NCBI RefSeq assembly: GCF_004138215.1
Contig: NZ_RYYS01000032.1
Span: 124,001 to 188,000 of the forward strand
Length of the DNA stretch: 64,000 nt
Reading direction: 5' to 3'
DNA from: Anaerophilus nitritigenes
Lineage (GTDB): Bacteria > Bacillota > Clostridia > Peptostreptococcales > Thermotaleaceae
In this document: positions 28,222 to 38,690 of the stretch, one piece after another
Numbering within the stretch: the first letter of the stretch is position 1
How the letters are laid out: each line of letters begins with the position of its first letter
Made by a program: the position numbers and the translations under genes
Notes under the pieces: generated by a model
The model's database searches: none
What the model saw: only the letters and a program-made list of their open reading frames with translations
What the model was told of the DNA's origin: nothing

Positions 28222-30234
28222 TTGTCAAAAATGAGAGTATATCAATTGGCTAAAGAATTAGGAATTTCAAGTAAAGAATTAATTCATAAATTGGAGGAAC
28301 TCGATATTACAATTACAAATCATATGAGCACATTAGAGGAAGATGTAGTAGATGTTATGAAAGAATTTTATGACGATTCAAAAAAAGAAAGTGAAAAGGT
28401 AAACATAACTGTGAAAAATAAAACCATTGAAAAACCAAAAGAAGAAAAAGAAGTTAAAAAAGAAGAAATAAAAGAAATAGATGAAACCAAAATTCAGATT
28501 CCAGAAACGATTATTGTAAAGGAATTTGCAGATCAAATAGGAAAAAATGTTTCAGAAGTCATCACAAAATTAATTGGTATGGGAGTTTTTGCTTCTGCCA
28601 ATCAACAAATTGATTTTGATTCAGCAGCCTCTATTGCATTAGAATTTGGAATAGAAGTTCAAAAAGAAGAAAAAGAAGAAGTATTAGAATTTGAATTAGA
28701 AGAAACGCCAGATCGACCAGAAGATTTAAAAGAAAGACCACCAGTTATTACTGTAATGGGACATGTTGACCATGGTAAAACTTCTCTTTTAGATGCTATT
28801 AGAAATACTCATGTAACAGATAGAGAAGCAGGTGGAATTACACAACATATAGGAGCTTCAGAGGTAGAAGTAAATGGCAAAAAAATAGTATTTTTAGATA
28901 CACCAGGACATGAGGCATTTACATCTATGAGAGCCAGAGGAGCGAGTATCACAGATATTGCAATTTTAGTAGTTGCAGCAGATGATGGAGTAATGCCTCA
29001 AACAGTAGAAGCGATTAGCCATGCCAAAGCTGCTGGTGTTCCAATCATTGTGGCTGTTAATAAAATGGATAAACCAGGAGCGAATCCAGATCGAGTAAAA
29101 CAGGAATTGTCTGAAAATGGAATTTTAATTGAAGAATGGGGTGGAGATGTGATCTCTGTACCAGTTTCAGCTAAAAATGGAGAAGGTATTGATAATATAT
29201 TAGAGATGATTCTTCTTGTAGCAGAAATGCTAGAATTAAAGGCAAATCCAAAAAAATTATCATCTGGAACAGTTATCGAAGCGAAACTAGATAAAAGTCG
29301 TGGACCTGTAGCTACCATTCTCGTACAAAATGGAACATTAAAGGTCGGAGATTCAGTTGTTGCAGGAGCTTCTTATGGAAGAATTAGAGCCATGATCAAT
29401 GATAAAGGAAAAAACATCAAAAAAGCAGGACCTGCAACTCCAGTAGAAATCTTAGGACTTGCAGATGTACCAAAAGCAGGAGATCTATTCCATGCAGTCA
29501 AAGAAGATAAAATAGCACGTCAAATTGTAGAAAAAAGACGTGCAAAAATAAGAGAAGAAAATTTAAATGCTACTGCAAAAGTTTCCTTAGAAGATTTATT
29601 TAAACAAATTCAAGAAGGAAATGTAAAAGAGTTAAATGTCATTGTAAAAGCAGATGTACAAGGATCTGTTGAGGCTGTAAAACAATCATTACTGAAGTTA
29701 AGTAATGACGAAGTAAAAGTAAAAATGATTCATGGTGGAGTAGGAACTATTACGGAATCTGATATTATGCTTGCATCTGCTTCAAATGCTATTATTATTG
29801 GATTTAATGTAAGACCATCTTCAGCATTAGAGCATTTAGCAAAAAATGAAAATGTGGATCTTAGAACCTATAGAATCATTTATGAAGCGATTGAAGATAT
29901 AGAAGCAGCTATGAAAGGTATGCTTGATCCTGAATATAAAGAAGTAGTTTTAGGAAAAGTAGAAGTAAGAGCTACTTTTAAAGTTCCTGGAATAGGAACG
30001 ATTGCAGGAGCATATGTGCAAGAAGGAAAAATTACAAGAAATGCAAAAGTAAGACTTTTAAGAGATGGTATTATTATCTTTGAAGGTGTAATTAGCTCTT
30101 TAAAACGTTTTAAAGACGATGCAAAAGAAGTAGCAACAGGATATGAATGCGGAGTAGGTCTTGAGAATTATAATGACCTCAAAGAAGGAGATATCATCGA
30201 ACCATATATCATAGAAGAAGTAAAAAGAGGATAG
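28222..30234 (+). CDS. infB: Translation initiation factor IF-2
   Basis: IF-2 (670 aa) brings fMet-tRNA to the 30S subunit. It has the IF2 N-terminal subdomain ([20 protein letters not shown]), a short charged linker, a second N-domain (about 115-165), the G domain with [10 protein letters not shown] (about 178-187), DTPGHE and NKMD, and C-terminal domains II-IV. An open frame exists further upstream, but the GGGGGGTG site lies 7 bp before TTG at 28222, which yields the family N-terminus. The N-terminal region is short, as usual in Clostridia. Confidence 0.97.
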   Translation: MSKMRVYQLAKELGISSKELIHKLEELDITITNHMSTLEEDVVDVMKEFYDDSKKESEKVNITVKNKTIEKPKEEKEVKKEEIKEIDETKIQIPETIIVKEFADQIGKNVSEVITKLIGMGVFASANQQIDFDSAASIALEFGIEVQKEEKEEVLEFELEETPDRPEDLKERPPVITVMGHVDHGKTSLLDAIRNTHVTDREAGGITQHIGASEVEVNGKKIVFLDTPGHEAFTSMRARGASITDIAILVVAADDGVMPQTVEAISHAKAAGVPIIVAVNKMDKPGANPDRVKQELSENGILIEEWGGDVISVPVSAKNGEGIDNILEMILLVAEMLELKANPKKLSSGTVIEAKLDKSRGPVATILVQNGTLKVGDSVVAGASYGRIRAMINDKGKNIKKAGPATPVEILGLADVPKAGDLFHAVKEDKIARQIVEKRRAKIREENLNATAKVSLEDLFKQIQEGNVKELNVIVKADVQGSVEAVKQSLLKLSNDEVKVKMIHGGVGTITESDIMLASASNAIIIGFNVRPSSALEHLAKNENVDLRTYRIIYEAIEDIEAAMKGMLDPEYKEVVLGKVEVRATFKVPGIGTIAGAYVQEGKITRNAKVRLLRDGIIIFEGVISSLKRFKDDAKEVATGYECGVGLENYNDLKEGDIIEPYIIEEVKRG

Positions 30235-30245
30235 AGGGTGTTTAT

Positions 30246-30608
30246 ATGGGATATCCAAGAGTAAGCAGAATCAATGAAGAAGTAAGAAAAATAGTAAGTG
30301 GTATGTTAATGCATGAATTAAAAGATCCTCGAATATCAAAGTTAACAAGCGTAGTAGAAGTAGATGTAACAAGAGATTTAAGATATGCTAATATTTTTAT
30401 TAGTGTATATGGTTCAGAACAAGAAAAACAAGATACTATAAAAGCATTAAAAAGTGCTGCAGGATTTGTGCGCAAAGAGATTGGAAAAAATTTAAAATTA
30501 AGATATACACCAGAACCTGTATTTCAATTAGATGAATCTATACAAAAAGGACTGTATATATCTGATTTAATTCATAAAATAAATAAGAAGGAAGAAGAAA
30601 ATGAATAA
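30246..30608 (+). CDS. rbfA: Ribosome-binding factor A
   Basis: RbfA (120 aa) binds the 30S subunit during late 16S maturation and cold adaptation. The KH-like fold is recognisable from [17 protein letters not shown] at about 5-21, LKDPRIS, and the [15 protein letters not shown] strand (about 84-98). The acidic C-terminal tail overlaps the nrnA start by 8 bp. The ylxP gene that lies between infB and rbfA in B. subtilis is absent here. Confidence 0.96.
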   Translation: MGYPRVSRINEEVRKIVSGMLMHELKDPRISKLTSVVEVDVTRDLRYANIFISVYGSEQEKQDTIKALKSAAGFVRKEIGKNLKLRYTPEPVFQLDESIQKGLYISDLIHKINKKEEENE

Positions 30609-31566
30609 AAATAATGATCTTAATTGTGTGGTAGATGTGATTGAAAAATCTGAAAAGATTATCATTCTTCCACACATTCTTCCGGATGGAGATACAATAG
30701 GTTCTTCTATGGCTCTTTGTTTAGCTTTAAGAAAGATCAAAAAAGATGCACATATTCTATTAGATGAAGAAGTTCCAAGTAATATTCAATTTTTAAATTA
30801 TATAAAAATTGATAAAAATATACCTGCTCATTTTCAATATGATCTTATCATTACTGTAGATTGTAGTGATGTAGATAGACTAGGGGAAAGAGCTAAATGT
30901 ATTAAAGATGATATAAATAGTTTAAATATAGATCACCATCTTACTAATACTTATTTTGCTAGATACAATATTGTAAATTCAGATGCAGCAGCAACTGCAG
31001 AAGTAATTTATAATTTGATAAAAAGCCTTAAAATTTCTATGACAAAAGAAATTGCCACATGTCTATATACGGGATTATCTACGGATACAGGAAGTTTTAA
31101 GTATGACAATACTTCTTCTCAAACTCATCATATAGCTGCTTTATTGTTAGAGAGTGATATTGATTTGAATTTTATTAATACACAACTTTATCAAAACAAA
31201 CCTCTATATAAAGTAAATCTTTTAGGCGATGTTTTAAATACTTTATCTTTTCACTTTAATAATCAAGTAGCTATATTATCTATTACAGAGGATTTGCTTA
31301 AAAAGCATAATGCAAAAGTAGGAGATGTAGAGGGGTTTATTGAATATGCTAGAGATATTAAGGGCGTAGAAGTTGGTATTTTACTTAAGGAAATGAATGA
31401 ATGTGAAATCAAAGTTGGATTTCGAGCAAAATACAATGTGGATGTTAGTGAAATTGCGCAAAAATTTCATGGTGGCGGACATAAAAAAGCTTCAGGATGT
31501 ACCATTTATGATCATATAGATGGTGCAAAACAACAAGTAATAGAAGTCATTAAAAACTATTTGTAG
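30601..31566 (+). CDS. nrnA: DHH/DHHA1 phosphoesterase, oligoribonuclease NrnA
   Basis: NrnA (321 aa) degrades short oligoribonucleotides and dephosphorylates pAp. The DHH catalytic motifs are present: [12 protein letters not shown] near 20-31, a VDCSDVDR block near 91, the DHH triad in NIDHHLTN near 114-121, and [13 protein letters not shown]. The C-terminal DHHA1 domain carries [10 protein letters not shown] near the end. It overlaps rbfA by 8 bp and precedes truB by 8 bp, the conserved rbfA-nrnA-truB order of Clostridia. Confidence 0.94.
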   Translation: MNKNNDLNCVVDVIEKSEKIIILPHILPDGDTIGSSMALCLALRKIKKDAHILLDEEVPSNIQFLNYIKIDKNIPAHFQYDLIITVDCSDVDRLGERAKCIKDDINSLNIDHHLTNTYFARYNIVNSDAAATAEVIYNLIKSLKISMTKEIATCLYTGLSTDTGSFKYDNTSSQTHHIAALLLESDIDLNFINTQLYQNKPLYKVNLLGDVLNTLSFHFNNQVAILSITEDLLKKHNAKVGDVEGFIEYARDIKGVEVGILLKEMNECEIKVGFRAKYNVDVSEIAQKFHGGGHKKASGCTIYDHIDGAKQQVIEVIKNYL

Positions 31567-31574
31567 GTGATGAA

Positions 31575-32468
31575 TTGAAAGGAATTATCAATGTTTTAAA
31601 ACCACCTCATATGACATCTCATGATGTTGTATATTTTATAAAAAAAAGATTGAATATAAAAAAAGTAGGACATACAGGAACATTAGATCCTATGGCAGCA
31701 GGAGTATTACCTATTTGTATAGGAGAGGCTACAAAGATTAGTCAATATCTTTTAAATGATACGAAAAAATATAGATGTGAAATGACATTAGGGAAAAATA
31801 CAGATACTCAAGATAGATGGGGAGAAATCATTCATCAAAGACCAGTAAAAGTGTCGAAGGAAGAGATTCTAAAAATATTTTCGTCTTTTCAAGGAGAGAT
31901 TCATCAAATACCCCCTATGTATTCTGCCCTTAAACATAAAGGTAAAAAATTATATGAGTTGGCAAGAGAAGGAAAAGAAGTAGAAAGAAAAGAAAGAAAA
32001 GTAATAATTTACGAATTAGATATTTTGAATATAGATGAAAATGTTATTTTGTTTGATGTATTATGTTCTAAAGGAACATATGTAAGAACTTTGTGTGAAG
32101 ATATTGGAAATCTGCTAGGATGCGGGGCATATATGTCTTTTCTTCTTAGAACACAAAGTGGAAAATTTCATTTAAATCAGGCTTTTTCATTAGAAGAGTT
32201 AGGGAATATGTCTTTAGATGAGATAGAATCTAAAGTTGTAGTTCCGTTAGATGAACCATTGACAAATCTACCAAGAATTGATATTCGTGAAGAATCTAAA
32301 AAATATTTGATGAATGGAAATGATTTGTACATGAAAAATATACTTTCATATGATTCCTTATCTAGTGATGAAATGGTAAGATTATATGTTGAAAATAAAT
32401 TTGTAGGATTAGGAGAAATTAAAAACGAAGCTAATTTTTATATTCGTGTTCATAGAGTTTTTAACTAA
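31575..32468 (+). CDS. truB: tRNA pseudouridine-55 synthase
   Basis: TruB (297 aa) makes the universal pseudouridine 55 in the T-loop of tRNAs. The catalytic Asp is in GHTGTLDPMAAGVLPICIGEATK (about 33-55), followed by the conserved KRYR/KYRCEM and YSALKHKGKKLYELAR regions. A C-terminal PUA-like extension is present (about 235-297). The start is TTG, 4-5 bp after an AGGTGA site overlapping the end of nrnA, and ribF follows after 12 bp. Confidence 0.96.
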   Translation: MKGIINVLKPPHMTSHDVVYFIKKRLNIKKVGHTGTLDPMAAGVLPICIGEATKISQYLLNDTKKYRCEMTLGKNTDTQDRWGEIIHQRPVKVSKEEILKIFSSFQGEIHQIPPMYSALKHKGKKLYELAREGKEVERKERKVIIYELDILNIDENVILFDVLCSKGTYVRTLCEDIGNLLGCGAYMSFLLRTQSGKFHLNQAFSLEELGNMSLDEIESKVVVPLDEPLTNLPRIDIREESKKYLMNGNDLYMKNILSYDSLSSDEMVRLYVENKFVGLGEIKNEANFYIRVHRVFN

Positions 32469-32480
32469 AGGGGAAATACT

Positions 32481-33404
32481 ATGAAAATAATTGATTCACT
32501 AAAGAATTTTCATATAGATTTTAATACTGGAGTTGCACTAGGAAGTTTTGATGGAGTACATATAGGTCATCGAGCTTTAATTGTGAATTTGGTGGATATT
32601 TGTAAAAAAAATGGATTTAAAAGTGTGGTGTATACTTTTCAAAATCATCCAAGAAATTTAACACAAAAAGTAGGTTCGCCGAAAAGAATTATGCCAGATG
32701 ACAAAAAATTTATGATTTTATCTGAACTTGGTGTGGACTATACAGTTTGTGTAAAATTTGATGAATATCAAAGGAGTTTACTACCTGAGAAGTTTATAAA
32801 AGAAATATTAAAAGATCAACTAAAAATGTCTTATGCAGTTGTAGGTTTTGATTATCATTTTGGATATAAAGCTCAAGGAGATGTGAACCTTCTTCATCAA
32901 TTAAAAGATCAATATGATTATGATTTAATGGTTGTAAATGCTGTAGAAATACAAAATGAAGTTTTAAGCAGTACCAAAATTAGAGAATATATAAAATATG
33001 GAAATATAGGAAAAGCAAATTTGTTTTTAGGGAGAAATTATTCTATTTTAGGAAAAGTAATTCATGGAAAGAATAATGGAAAGAAATTTGGGTTTCCAAC
33101 AGCAAATATAGCTCCTGAAGAAGGATTTGTAATTCCTAACCCTGGTGTTTATTTTACCAAAACCATTGTACAGGATAAAATTTATAATAGTATTACCAAT
33201 GTAGGATCTAAACCTACATTAGGAAAAAATCCTATTGGCATAGAAACACATATTATAAATTTTGATGGAGATCTATATGAAAAAAAAATAGAGATTTTAT
33301 TTTTTCAAAAGGCTAGGGACGAAGTATGTTACACAAGTGTTGACGATTTGATTACTCAAGTGAACAAAGATATAGAGGAAGCTCAAAAATTTTTTAACAT
33401 ATAG
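32481..33404 (+). CDS. ribF: Bifunctional riboflavin kinase/FAD synthetase
   Basis: RibF/RibC (307 aa) converts riboflavin to FMN and then to FAD. The N-terminal FAD synthetase domain shows GSFDGVHIGHRALI (about 22-35, nucleotidyltransferase signature) and a conserved STKIREYI. The C-terminal flavokinase domain has GKKFGFPTANI (about 200-210) and NVGSKPTLG. It follows truB closely and ends the operon that began at rimP. rpsO has its own promoter. Confidence 0.97.
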   Translation: MKIIDSLKNFHIDFNTGVALGSFDGVHIGHRALIVNLVDICKKNGFKSVVYTFQNHPRNLTQKVGSPKRIMPDDKKFMILSELGVDYTVCVKFDEYQRSLLPEKFIKEILKDQLKMSYAVVGFDYHFGYKAQGDVNLLHQLKDQYDYDLMVVNAVEIQNEVLSSTKIREYIKYGNIGKANLFLGRNYSILGKVIHGKNNGKKFGFPTANIAPEEGFVIPNPGVYFTKTIVQDKIYNSITNVGSKPTLGKNPIGIETHIINFDGDLYEKKIEILFFQKARDEVCYTSVDDLITQVNKDIEEAQKFFNI

Positions 33405-33420
33405 AAAGACGACGTTATTC

Positions 33421-33449
33421 TTTACAAGTATTTAATATTATGATACAAT
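33421..33449 (+). promoter_or_regulatory. Promoter of rpsO
   Basis: TTTACA (33421-33426) and TACAAT (33444-33449) are separated by 17 bp with an extended TGA before the -10. The inferred leader is about 85 nt. Confidence 0.75.
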
Positions 33450-33464
33450 TTAAAATTGTAAGAA

Positions 33465-33511
33465 CCATATGCTATGTAGTACGATTCTCCTACGTAGTAC
33501 TTGGCTTATGG
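33465..33511 (+). promoter_or_regulatory. Structured 5' leader of rpsO, probable S15 autoregulatory element
   Basis: CCATA (33465-33469) can pair with TATGG (33507-33511). Inside, CTATGTAG (33472-33479) pairs with CTACGTAG (33490-33497) with one G-U, around a 10-nt loop. The element lies 30 nt before the GGAGGTG site of rpsO. Bacterial rpsO leaders that bind S15 are well known but differ in shape between phyla. I infer S15 binding only from position. Confidence 0.5.
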
Positions 33512-33543
33512 GGATTTAAAAATAATGGAGGTGTAACTTAACA

Positions 33544-33807
33544 ATGAATACAGAGCAAAAACAAACAATCATTGGAGAATACAAAGTACATGAAACAGAT
33601 ACAGGTTCTCCAGAAGTGCAAATTGCATTACTTACAAACAGAATCAATGAATTAAACGAACACTTAAAAATCCATAAAAAAGATCATCATTCACGTCGTG
33701 GACTTTTAAAGATGGTAGGTAAAAGAAGAAATTTATTAAACTATCTTACAGACAAAGATATTGAAAGATACAGAAGTATCATTCAAAAGCTAGGTCTAAG
33801 AAAGTAA
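33544..33807 (+). CDS. rpsO: 30S ribosomal protein S15
   Basis: S15 (87 aa) is a primary 16S rRNA-binding protein that nucleates the platform of the 30S subunit. Family motifs [18 protein letters not shown] (about 17-34) and [20 protein letters not shown] (about 49-68) are intact, and the length is standard. It has its own promoter and leader and a strong terminator, then pnp. The rpsO-pnp order is conserved in most bacteria. Confidence 0.99.
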   Translation: MNTEQKQTIIGEYKVHETDTGSPEVQIALLTNRINELNEHLKIHKKDHHSRRGLLKMVGKRRNLLNYLTDKDIERYRSIIQKLGLRK

Positions 33808-33812
33808 TCATT

Positions 33813-33842
33813 ATTGAGCGGGTATTCCCGCTCAATTGTTTT
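33813..33842 (+). terminator. Rho-independent terminator after rpsO
   Basis: ATTGAGCGGG (33813-33822) and CCCGCTCAAT (33827-33836) make a 10-bp stem with a TATT loop, followed by TGTTTT. Confidence 0.9.
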
Positions 33843-33926
33843 ATGTACCAATAAAAGAATTTTTCTTTAATGTGTAGGGAATAATGTAATTGTGTAGAAT
33901 AATAATAAATAAAGAGGAGGGATAAT

Positions 33927-36044
33927 ATGGAAAAAAAATTTCAAACCATCATAGGAAATCGTACTTTAACGGTAGAAGTGGGAAAAGTTGCACAACTTGC
34001 AAATGGATCAGCTATACTTAGATATGGAGATACAGTAGTTTTAGTAACAGCAGTTGCTTCATCTGAACCAAAGACTGGAATAGACTTTTTCCCATTAAGT
34101 GTAGATTATGAAGAAAGACTATATTCTGTTGGAAAGATTCCAGGAGGATTTATTAAAAGAGAAGGAAGACCTACAGAAAAGGCTATTTTAACATCAAGAT
34201 TGATAGATAGACCGATTAGACCATTATTTCCTAAAGGCTTTAGAAATGATGTACAAGTAGTAGCTACAGTTTTATCTGTAGATCAAGACTCTACACCAGA
34301 TGTGGTAGCTATGATTGGATCTTCAGTAGCTTTATCTATATCCGATATTCCTTTTGATGGACCTACAGCCTCTGTAGTAGTAGGATTAATAGATGGAGAA
34401 TTTATCATCAATCCTACATTAGAACAAAGGGAAAAAAGCCAAATGCATTTGGTCGTTTCAGGAACAAAAGATGCGATTATGATGGTAGAAGCGGGAGCTA
34501 ATATTATTCCAGAAGAAACGATGTTAGACGGAATTTTATTTGCCCATGAAGAAATTAAAAAAATTGTAGCTTTTATTGAAGATATTGTAAAAGAAGTTGG
34601 AAAAGAAAAATTAGAAGTGCAGTTATATAAAGTAGATGAAGAAATAGAAAAAGAAGTAAGAGAATTTGCTACACAAAAAATGCTTACTGCTATTAAAACA
34701 GTAGATAAGTTAGAGAGAAATGAAAAGATGGATGCAGTGAAGGCAGAGACTATAGAGTATTTTGAAGAAAAGTATCCAGATTATTTAAAGGATGTAGCAG
34801 AAACTTTGTATCAAATTACAAAAGAACAAGTAAGAGCAATGATTACAAAAGATGGAATACGACCAGACAATCGTAGTGCACAAGAAATACGACCGATATC
34901 TTCTGAAGTTTCCATTCTTCCAAGAACTCATGGAACAGGACTTTTCACAAGAGGACAAACTCAAGTATTAACAGTAGCTACACTTGGTGCTATAGGAGAT
35001 GCTCAAGTAATAGATGGACTTGGCGTAGAGGAATCTAAAAGATATATGCATCATTATAATTTTCCACCTTATAGTGTAGGAGAAGCAAGATTTTTAAGAG
35101 GTCCAGGAAGAAGAGAGATAGGTCATGGAGCACTAGCTGAGAGAGCATTAGAGCCTGTAATTCCATCAGAGCAAGATTTTCCTTATACAATAAGACTTGT
35201 ATCTGAGGTATTAAGTTCTAATGGAAGTACATCTCAAGCATCTGTATGCGGAAGTACTTTAGCTTTATTAGATGCAGGCGTACCTATTTCAGCACCTGTA
35301 GCAGGCATTGCAATGGGACTGATCAAGGAAGATGATAATCTAGCTATTTTAAGTGATATACAAGGAATGGAAGACTTTTTAGGAGATATGGATTTTAAAG
35401 TAGCAGGAACAAAAGATGGAGTAACTGCTATTCAAATGGATATAAAAATTCATGGAATTGATAAAGAAGTTCTTCAAAAAGCACTAGAGCAAGCTAGAAA
35501 AGGAAGATTACATATTTTAGATAAAATGAGTGAAGCAATTACTACACCAAGAAAAGAACTTTCTCCTTATGCTCCAAGAATTATTCACATTAACATTGAT
35601 CCTGAAAAAATAAGAGCTGTAATTGGAGCAGGTGGAAAAGTAATTAGTAAGATCATAGAAGAAACTGGTGTAAAAATAGATATTGAAGATGATGGAAGAG
35701 TGTTTATTACAGCATCTAATATGGAAGATGGAAATAAAGCAGTACAAATCATTGAAGGTATTGTAAAAGAAGCAGAAGTTGGAGAAGTTTATCAAGGAAA
35801 AGTAATCAAGATTTTAAATTTTGGTGCTTTTGTGGAAATTCTTCCAGGAAAAGAAGGGTTACTTCATATTTCTCAAATTGCTAAAGAAAAAATTCCTAAA
35901 GTTGAAGATGTTTTAAAAGTAGGAGATGAAGTACAAGTTAAAGTAATAGAAATTGACAAACAAGGAAGAATTAATTTATCTAGAAAAGTTTTATTACAAG
36001 ATGAAGAAGCTAAAGAAGAACAACAAGAACAAAAACAAGATTAG
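33927..36044 (+). CDS. pnp: Polyribonucleotide nucleotidyltransferase (PNPase)
   Basis: PNPase (705 aa) is a phosphorolytic 3'-5' exoribonuclease of mRNA decay. Two RNase PH domains (about 10-145 and 315-460) flank an all-helical domain. The active-site region includes [12 protein letters not shown] and the catalytic Asp in [13 protein letters not shown] domain ([19 protein letters not shown], about 554-572) and an S1 domain (about 620-690) follow. GAGGAGGG precedes ATG. The window also encodes RNase Y, so both ends of the decay pathway are represented. Confidence 0.99.
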   Translation: MEKKFQTIIGNRTLTVEVGKVAQLANGSAILRYGDTVVLVTAVASSEPKTGIDFFPLSVDYEERLYSVGKIPGGFIKREGRPTEKAILTSRLIDRPIRPLFPKGFRNDVQVVATVLSVDQDSTPDVVAMIGSSVALSISDIPFDGPTASVVVGLIDGEFIINPTLEQREKSQMHLVVSGTKDAIMMVEAGANIIPEETMLDGILFAHEEIKKIVAFIEDIVKEVGKEKLEVQLYKVDEEIEKEVREFATQKMLTAIKTVDKLERNEKMDAVKAETIEYFEEKYPDYLKDVAETLYQITKEQVRAMITKDGIRPDNRSAQEIRPISSEVSILPRTHGTGLFTRGQTQVLTVATLGAIGDAQVIDGLGVEESKRYMHHYNFPPYSVGEARFLRGPGRREIGHGALAERALEPVIPSEQDFPYTIRLVSEVLSSNGSTSQASVCGSTLALLDAGVPISAPVAGIAMGLIKEDDNLAILSDIQGMEDFLGDMDFKVAGTKDGVTAIQMDIKIHGIDKEVLQKALEQARKGRLHILDKMSEAITTPRKELSPYAPRIIHINIDPEKIRAVIGAGGKVISKIIEETGVKIDIEDDGRVFITASNMEDGNKAVQIIEGIVKEAEVGEVYQGKVIKILNFGAFVEILPGKEGLLHISQIAKEKIPKVEDVLKVGDEVQVKVIEIDKQGRINLSRKVLLQDEEAKEEQQEQKQD

Positions 36045-36048
36045 AAAG

Positions 36049-36076
36049 CATAAACCAGAAAGGTTTATGTTTTTTT
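36049..36076 (+). terminator. Rho-independent terminator after pnp
   Basis: CATAAACC (36049-36056) and GGTTTATG (36062-36069) form an 8-bp stem with an AGAAA loop, followed by seven T. Confidence 0.92.
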
Positions 36077-36117
36077 AAATTTTCCTAAAGATTATTGAAT
36101 AAATTTTTAAAAATTGA

Positions 36118-36152
36118 ATATGCTTCTATTGAAAAAGGGGGTAGAAGCATAT
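36118..36152 (+). promoter_or_regulatory. Hairpin enclosing the ribosome binding site and start codon of the deacetylase gene
   Basis: ATATGCTTCTA (36118-36128) is an exact inverted copy of TAGAAGCATAT (36142-36152), an 11-bp stem with a 13-nt loop. The loop contains the Shine-Dalgarno run AAGGGGG (36135-36141). The first two bases of the ATG start (36151-36153) lie in the stem. This would hide the start codon in the folded mRNA. As DNA it could alternatively be an operator. Confidence 0.6.
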
Positions 36153-36870
36153 GAGAATATACATACTGTCTAGAAAAAAAAGTATAACTTTTATTTTTGT
36201 TTTATTGGTATTGATGATCTTTTCATTTTTTTATTTACATAAGAATATAGATACATTTACGATACCCAATGTGGAAGAACCTATTCGAAGTGGATATAAA
36301 GACAGTACAAAGATGGCATTTACCTGTAATGTAGATTGGGGGACAGAAGAAATTCCAAAAATATTAGAGATCTGTGAAAAAGAACAAATATACATTACTT
36401 TTTTTGTATCTGGAAGATGGGCAGATAACAATCCCGAAATGCTTAAACTTATGCATGAAAAAGGACATGAAATAGGAAGCCATGCTTATAGTCATAAAAT
36501 GCATAGTAAAATAAGCAAAGAAGAAAATTATAGAGAAATTAAAAAAACAGAAGATGTGATTTTGAATGTATTAGGGAAAAAACCTATCTATTTTGCACCT
36601 CCATCAGGAGATTATAATGAAACTACTTTAAAAGTAGCAAAAGAACTTGGGTATCAAACGATTTTGTGGAGTGTAGATACAATTGATTGGAAAGAGGGAT
36701 CTACAAAAGATGTAATTATTGACAGAGTTATGAAAAAACCCCATAAAGGAGCTATTTTACTGATGCATCCAAAACCAGCGACGGTAGAAGCACTACCATA
36801 TTTGATTGAAAATATTAAGAAAGAAGGAATAAAAATAGGAACGATATCACAACTATTAAAACAAGAGTAA
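36151..36870 (+). CDS. Polysaccharide deacetylase (NodB domain, YlxY/PdaB-like)
   Basis: This 239-aa protein has an N-terminal membrane anchor or signal (about 11-28) and a NodB carbohydrate-esterase-4 domain (about 48-235). The metal-binding motifs are visible as NVDWG (first Asp, about 60) and SHAYSHKMHSK with an H-x3-H pair (about 112-116), then PPSGDYN, WSVDTIDW and LLMHPKP. The pattern is of the sporulation-related PdaB/YlxY type. It lies between pnp and the M16 peptidase, exactly where ylxY lies in B. subtilis. Substrate is unproven. An unusual hairpin covers its start. Confidence 0.88.
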   Translation: MRIYILSRKKSITFIFVLLVLMIFSFFYLHKNIDTFTIPNVEEPIRSGYKDSTKMAFTCNVDWGTEEIPKILEICEKEQIYITFFVSGRWADNNPEMLKLMHEKGHEIGSHAYSHKMHSKISKEENYREIKKTEDVILNVLGKKPIYFAPPSGDYNETTLKVAKELGYQTILWSVDTIDWKEGSTKDVIIDRVMKKPHKGAILLMHPKPATVEALPYLIENIKKEGIKIGTISQLLKQE

Positions 36871-36881
36871 GAGTGTTGTTC

Positions 36882-36910
36882 TTGATTATTCCTTCTCGCT
36901 ACATTATAAT
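36882..36910 (+). promoter_or_regulatory. Promoter of the M16 peptidase gene
   Basis: TTGATT (36882-36887) and TATAAT (36905-36910) are separated by 17 bp, about 40 bp before the start codon. Confidence 0.7.
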
Positions 36911-36948
36911 AACTATATGTCGTTCACTAATATAAACAGGAGGATAAA

Positions 36949-38205
36949 ATGTATCAAAAATACAAATTAAGCAACGGTGTAAGAGTTGTTTTAGAAAAAA
37001 TTTCCCATGTGCGTTCTGTATCTATAGGATTTTGGGTAAAGACTGGATCTATAGACGAAAATGTTGAAAATAATGGAATTACGCATTTTATTGAGCATAT
37101 GCTTTTTAAAGGAACAAAAAATAGAACAGCAAAAGATATCGCCAAGGCCATTGATGATATAGGCGGACAACTTAATGCATTTACAAGTAAGGAATGTACT
37201 TGTTATTATGCAAAAGTTTTAGATACCCATATGGATATTGCTATAGATGTACTCACAGATATGTTGTTTTATTCTTTATTTGACCCTGAAGAAATAAAAA
37301 AAGAACAAAGTGTAGTTTTAGAGGAAATCAATATGTATGAAGATTCTCCAGAAGATGATGTACATGATTTATTATCTAAGGCAGTATTTCAAGGACATTC
37401 TTTAGGATTTCCAGTTTTGGGAACTCAAAAAACTGTTAATAGTTTTCATAGAAATATGCTTATAAAATATATGAAGGAGCATTATACGCCTGAAAATATA
37501 GTAATTTCTATAGTTGGAAATTTCAAGGAAGAAGAAATTTTATACCTATTAGAAGAAAAATGTAAAGATTTTAAAAATACTTTTCCTTCATCTGGTATAA
37601 TAGAGCCTGCTAAGTTTATAAAAAACAAATTTATCAAGCATAAAGATATTGAACAAGTTCATATATGTATGGGTGTAGAGGGAGTACCTATAAATAGCAA
37701 GGATCATTATCCTCTACTTTTAGTTAATACAGTTTTTGGAGGAAGTATGAGTTCTAGACTTTTCCAAAACATTAGAGAAGATAAGGGATTAGCTTATTCT
37801 GTATATTCTTATCTTTCATCTTATAAGGATATAGGGTTATTTACTATTTATTCAGGAGTGAGTCCATCACAATTTGATGAAGTCTTAAGATTGATTCAAG
37901 AAGAAGGAAATAATATGAGAAAAATTGGTTTGACAGAGGAAGAACTTCAAAAGTCCAAGGAGCAATTAAAAGGAAATTATATTTTAGGATTAGAAAGTAC
38001 GAGTAGTAGAATGTTATCTATAGGAAAATCTGAATTGTTTTTAAATAAAATTTATTCACCTAAAGAAATTATGCAAAAAATAGATAAGGTGAGTATTCAA
38101 GATATAAAAAGAGTCATAGATAAGGTGTTTTCCTTTGATGAAGTTGCTGTTTCTATGATTGGGAATATGAATAAAAATGAAAATTTGAAAAATTTAAGAT
38201 GTTAG
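36949..38205 (+). CDS. M16-family zinc peptidase (MlpA/YmxG-like)
   Basis: This 418-aa protein is a mitochondrial-processing-peptidase-like M16 metallopeptidase. The inverted zinc motif HFIEH (HxxEH) lies at about 45-49 in THFIEHMLFKGT, with the distal Glu in the SVVLEEINMYEDSPED helix (about 121-136). A second, inactive M16 lobe fills the C-terminal half (about 170-400). It is the positional equivalent of B. subtilis mlpA, between ylxY and ymxH. No signal peptide is visible, so it should be cytoplasmic. Confidence 0.92.
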   Translation: MYQKYKLSNGVRVVLEKISHVRSVSIGFWVKTGSIDENVENNGITHFIEHMLFKGTKNRTAKDIAKAIDDIGGQLNAFTSKECTCYYAKVLDTHMDIAIDVLTDMLFYSLFDPEEIKKEQSVVLEEINMYEDSPEDDVHDLLSKAVFQGHSLGFPVLGTQKTVNSFHRNMLIKYMKEHYTPENIVISIVGNFKEEEILYLLEEKCKDFKNTFPSSGIIEPAKFIKNKFIKHKDIEQVHICMGVEGVPINSKDHYPLLLVNTVFGGSMSSRLFQNIREDKGLAYSVYSYLSSYKDIGLFTIYSGVSPSQFDEVLRLIQEEGNNMRKIGLTEEELQKSKEQLKGNYILGLESTSSRMLSIGKSELFLNKIYSPKEIMQKIDKVSIQDIKRVIDKVFSFDEVAVSMIGNMNKNENLKNLRC

Positions 38206-38224
38206 CGTTATGCTAATATCTTTT
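38196..38224 (+). terminator. Terminator overlapping the end of the M16 peptidase gene
   Basis: AAGATGTTAGC (38196-38206) pairs with GCTAATATCTT (38212-38222) with one G-U around a GTTAT loop, followed by TTTT. The stop codon lies inside the stem. Confidence 0.7.
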
Positions 38225-38246
38225 CATTTATAGAGGAGGAGAACTA

Positions 38247-38690
38247 ATGTATAAAATTAAAATAAAACTTGAAGATAAAAGTTTATTGCCTAAATATGAA
38301 ACACAAGGATCAGCAGGAATGGATTTACACGCAGATATAAAAGAGACGATTACCATAAAACCAGGACAAAGAATGCTTGTTCCAACGGGTATATCTATAG
38401 AGTTGCCTAAAGGGTTAGAAGCCCAAGTTCGTGCAAGAAGTGGACTAGCTGTAAAATATGGCATAGGTTTAGTCAATGGAATAGGGACTATAGATAGCGA
38501 CTATCGAGGAGAAATTAAAGTTTTGCTGATCAACTGGGGAGAGGAAAATTTTCATATTGATCCTGAGGATAGAATTGCACAACTTGTCATTTGTAAATAT
38601 GAACAAATTTCATGGGAGGAAGTAGATGTATTAGAGAAGACACAAAGAGGCTCAGGAGGCTTTGGACATACAGGCACTTCACAGGAATAA
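38247..38690 (+). CDS. dut: dUTP diphosphatase
   Basis: dUTPase (147 aa) hydrolyses dUTP to dUMP, keeping uracil out of DNA and feeding dTMP synthesis. All five trimeric dUTPase motifs are present: [10 protein letters not shown] (about 22-31), RARSGLA (about 64-70), [11 protein letters not shown] (about 80-90), RIAQLVI (about 109-115) and the C-terminal glycine-rich [10 protein letters not shown] (about 134-143). AGAGGAGGAG precedes ATG. It stands between the M16 peptidase and the YmxH-like gene, an insertion relative to the B. subtilis order. Confidence 0.97.
   Translation: MYKIKIKLEDKSLLPKYETQGSAGMDLHADIKETITIKPGQRMLVPTGISIELPKGLEAQVRARSGLAVKYGIGLVNGIGTIDSDYRGEIKVLLINWGEENFHIDPEDRIAQLVICKYEQISWEEVDVLEKTQRGSGGFGHTGTSQE

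Noticed and set aside
36118-36152. Inverted repeat before the deacetylase considered as the pnp terminator
   Set aside because: pnp already has a terminator at 36049-36076 with a T7 run. The repeat has no T-run and encloses a start codon.
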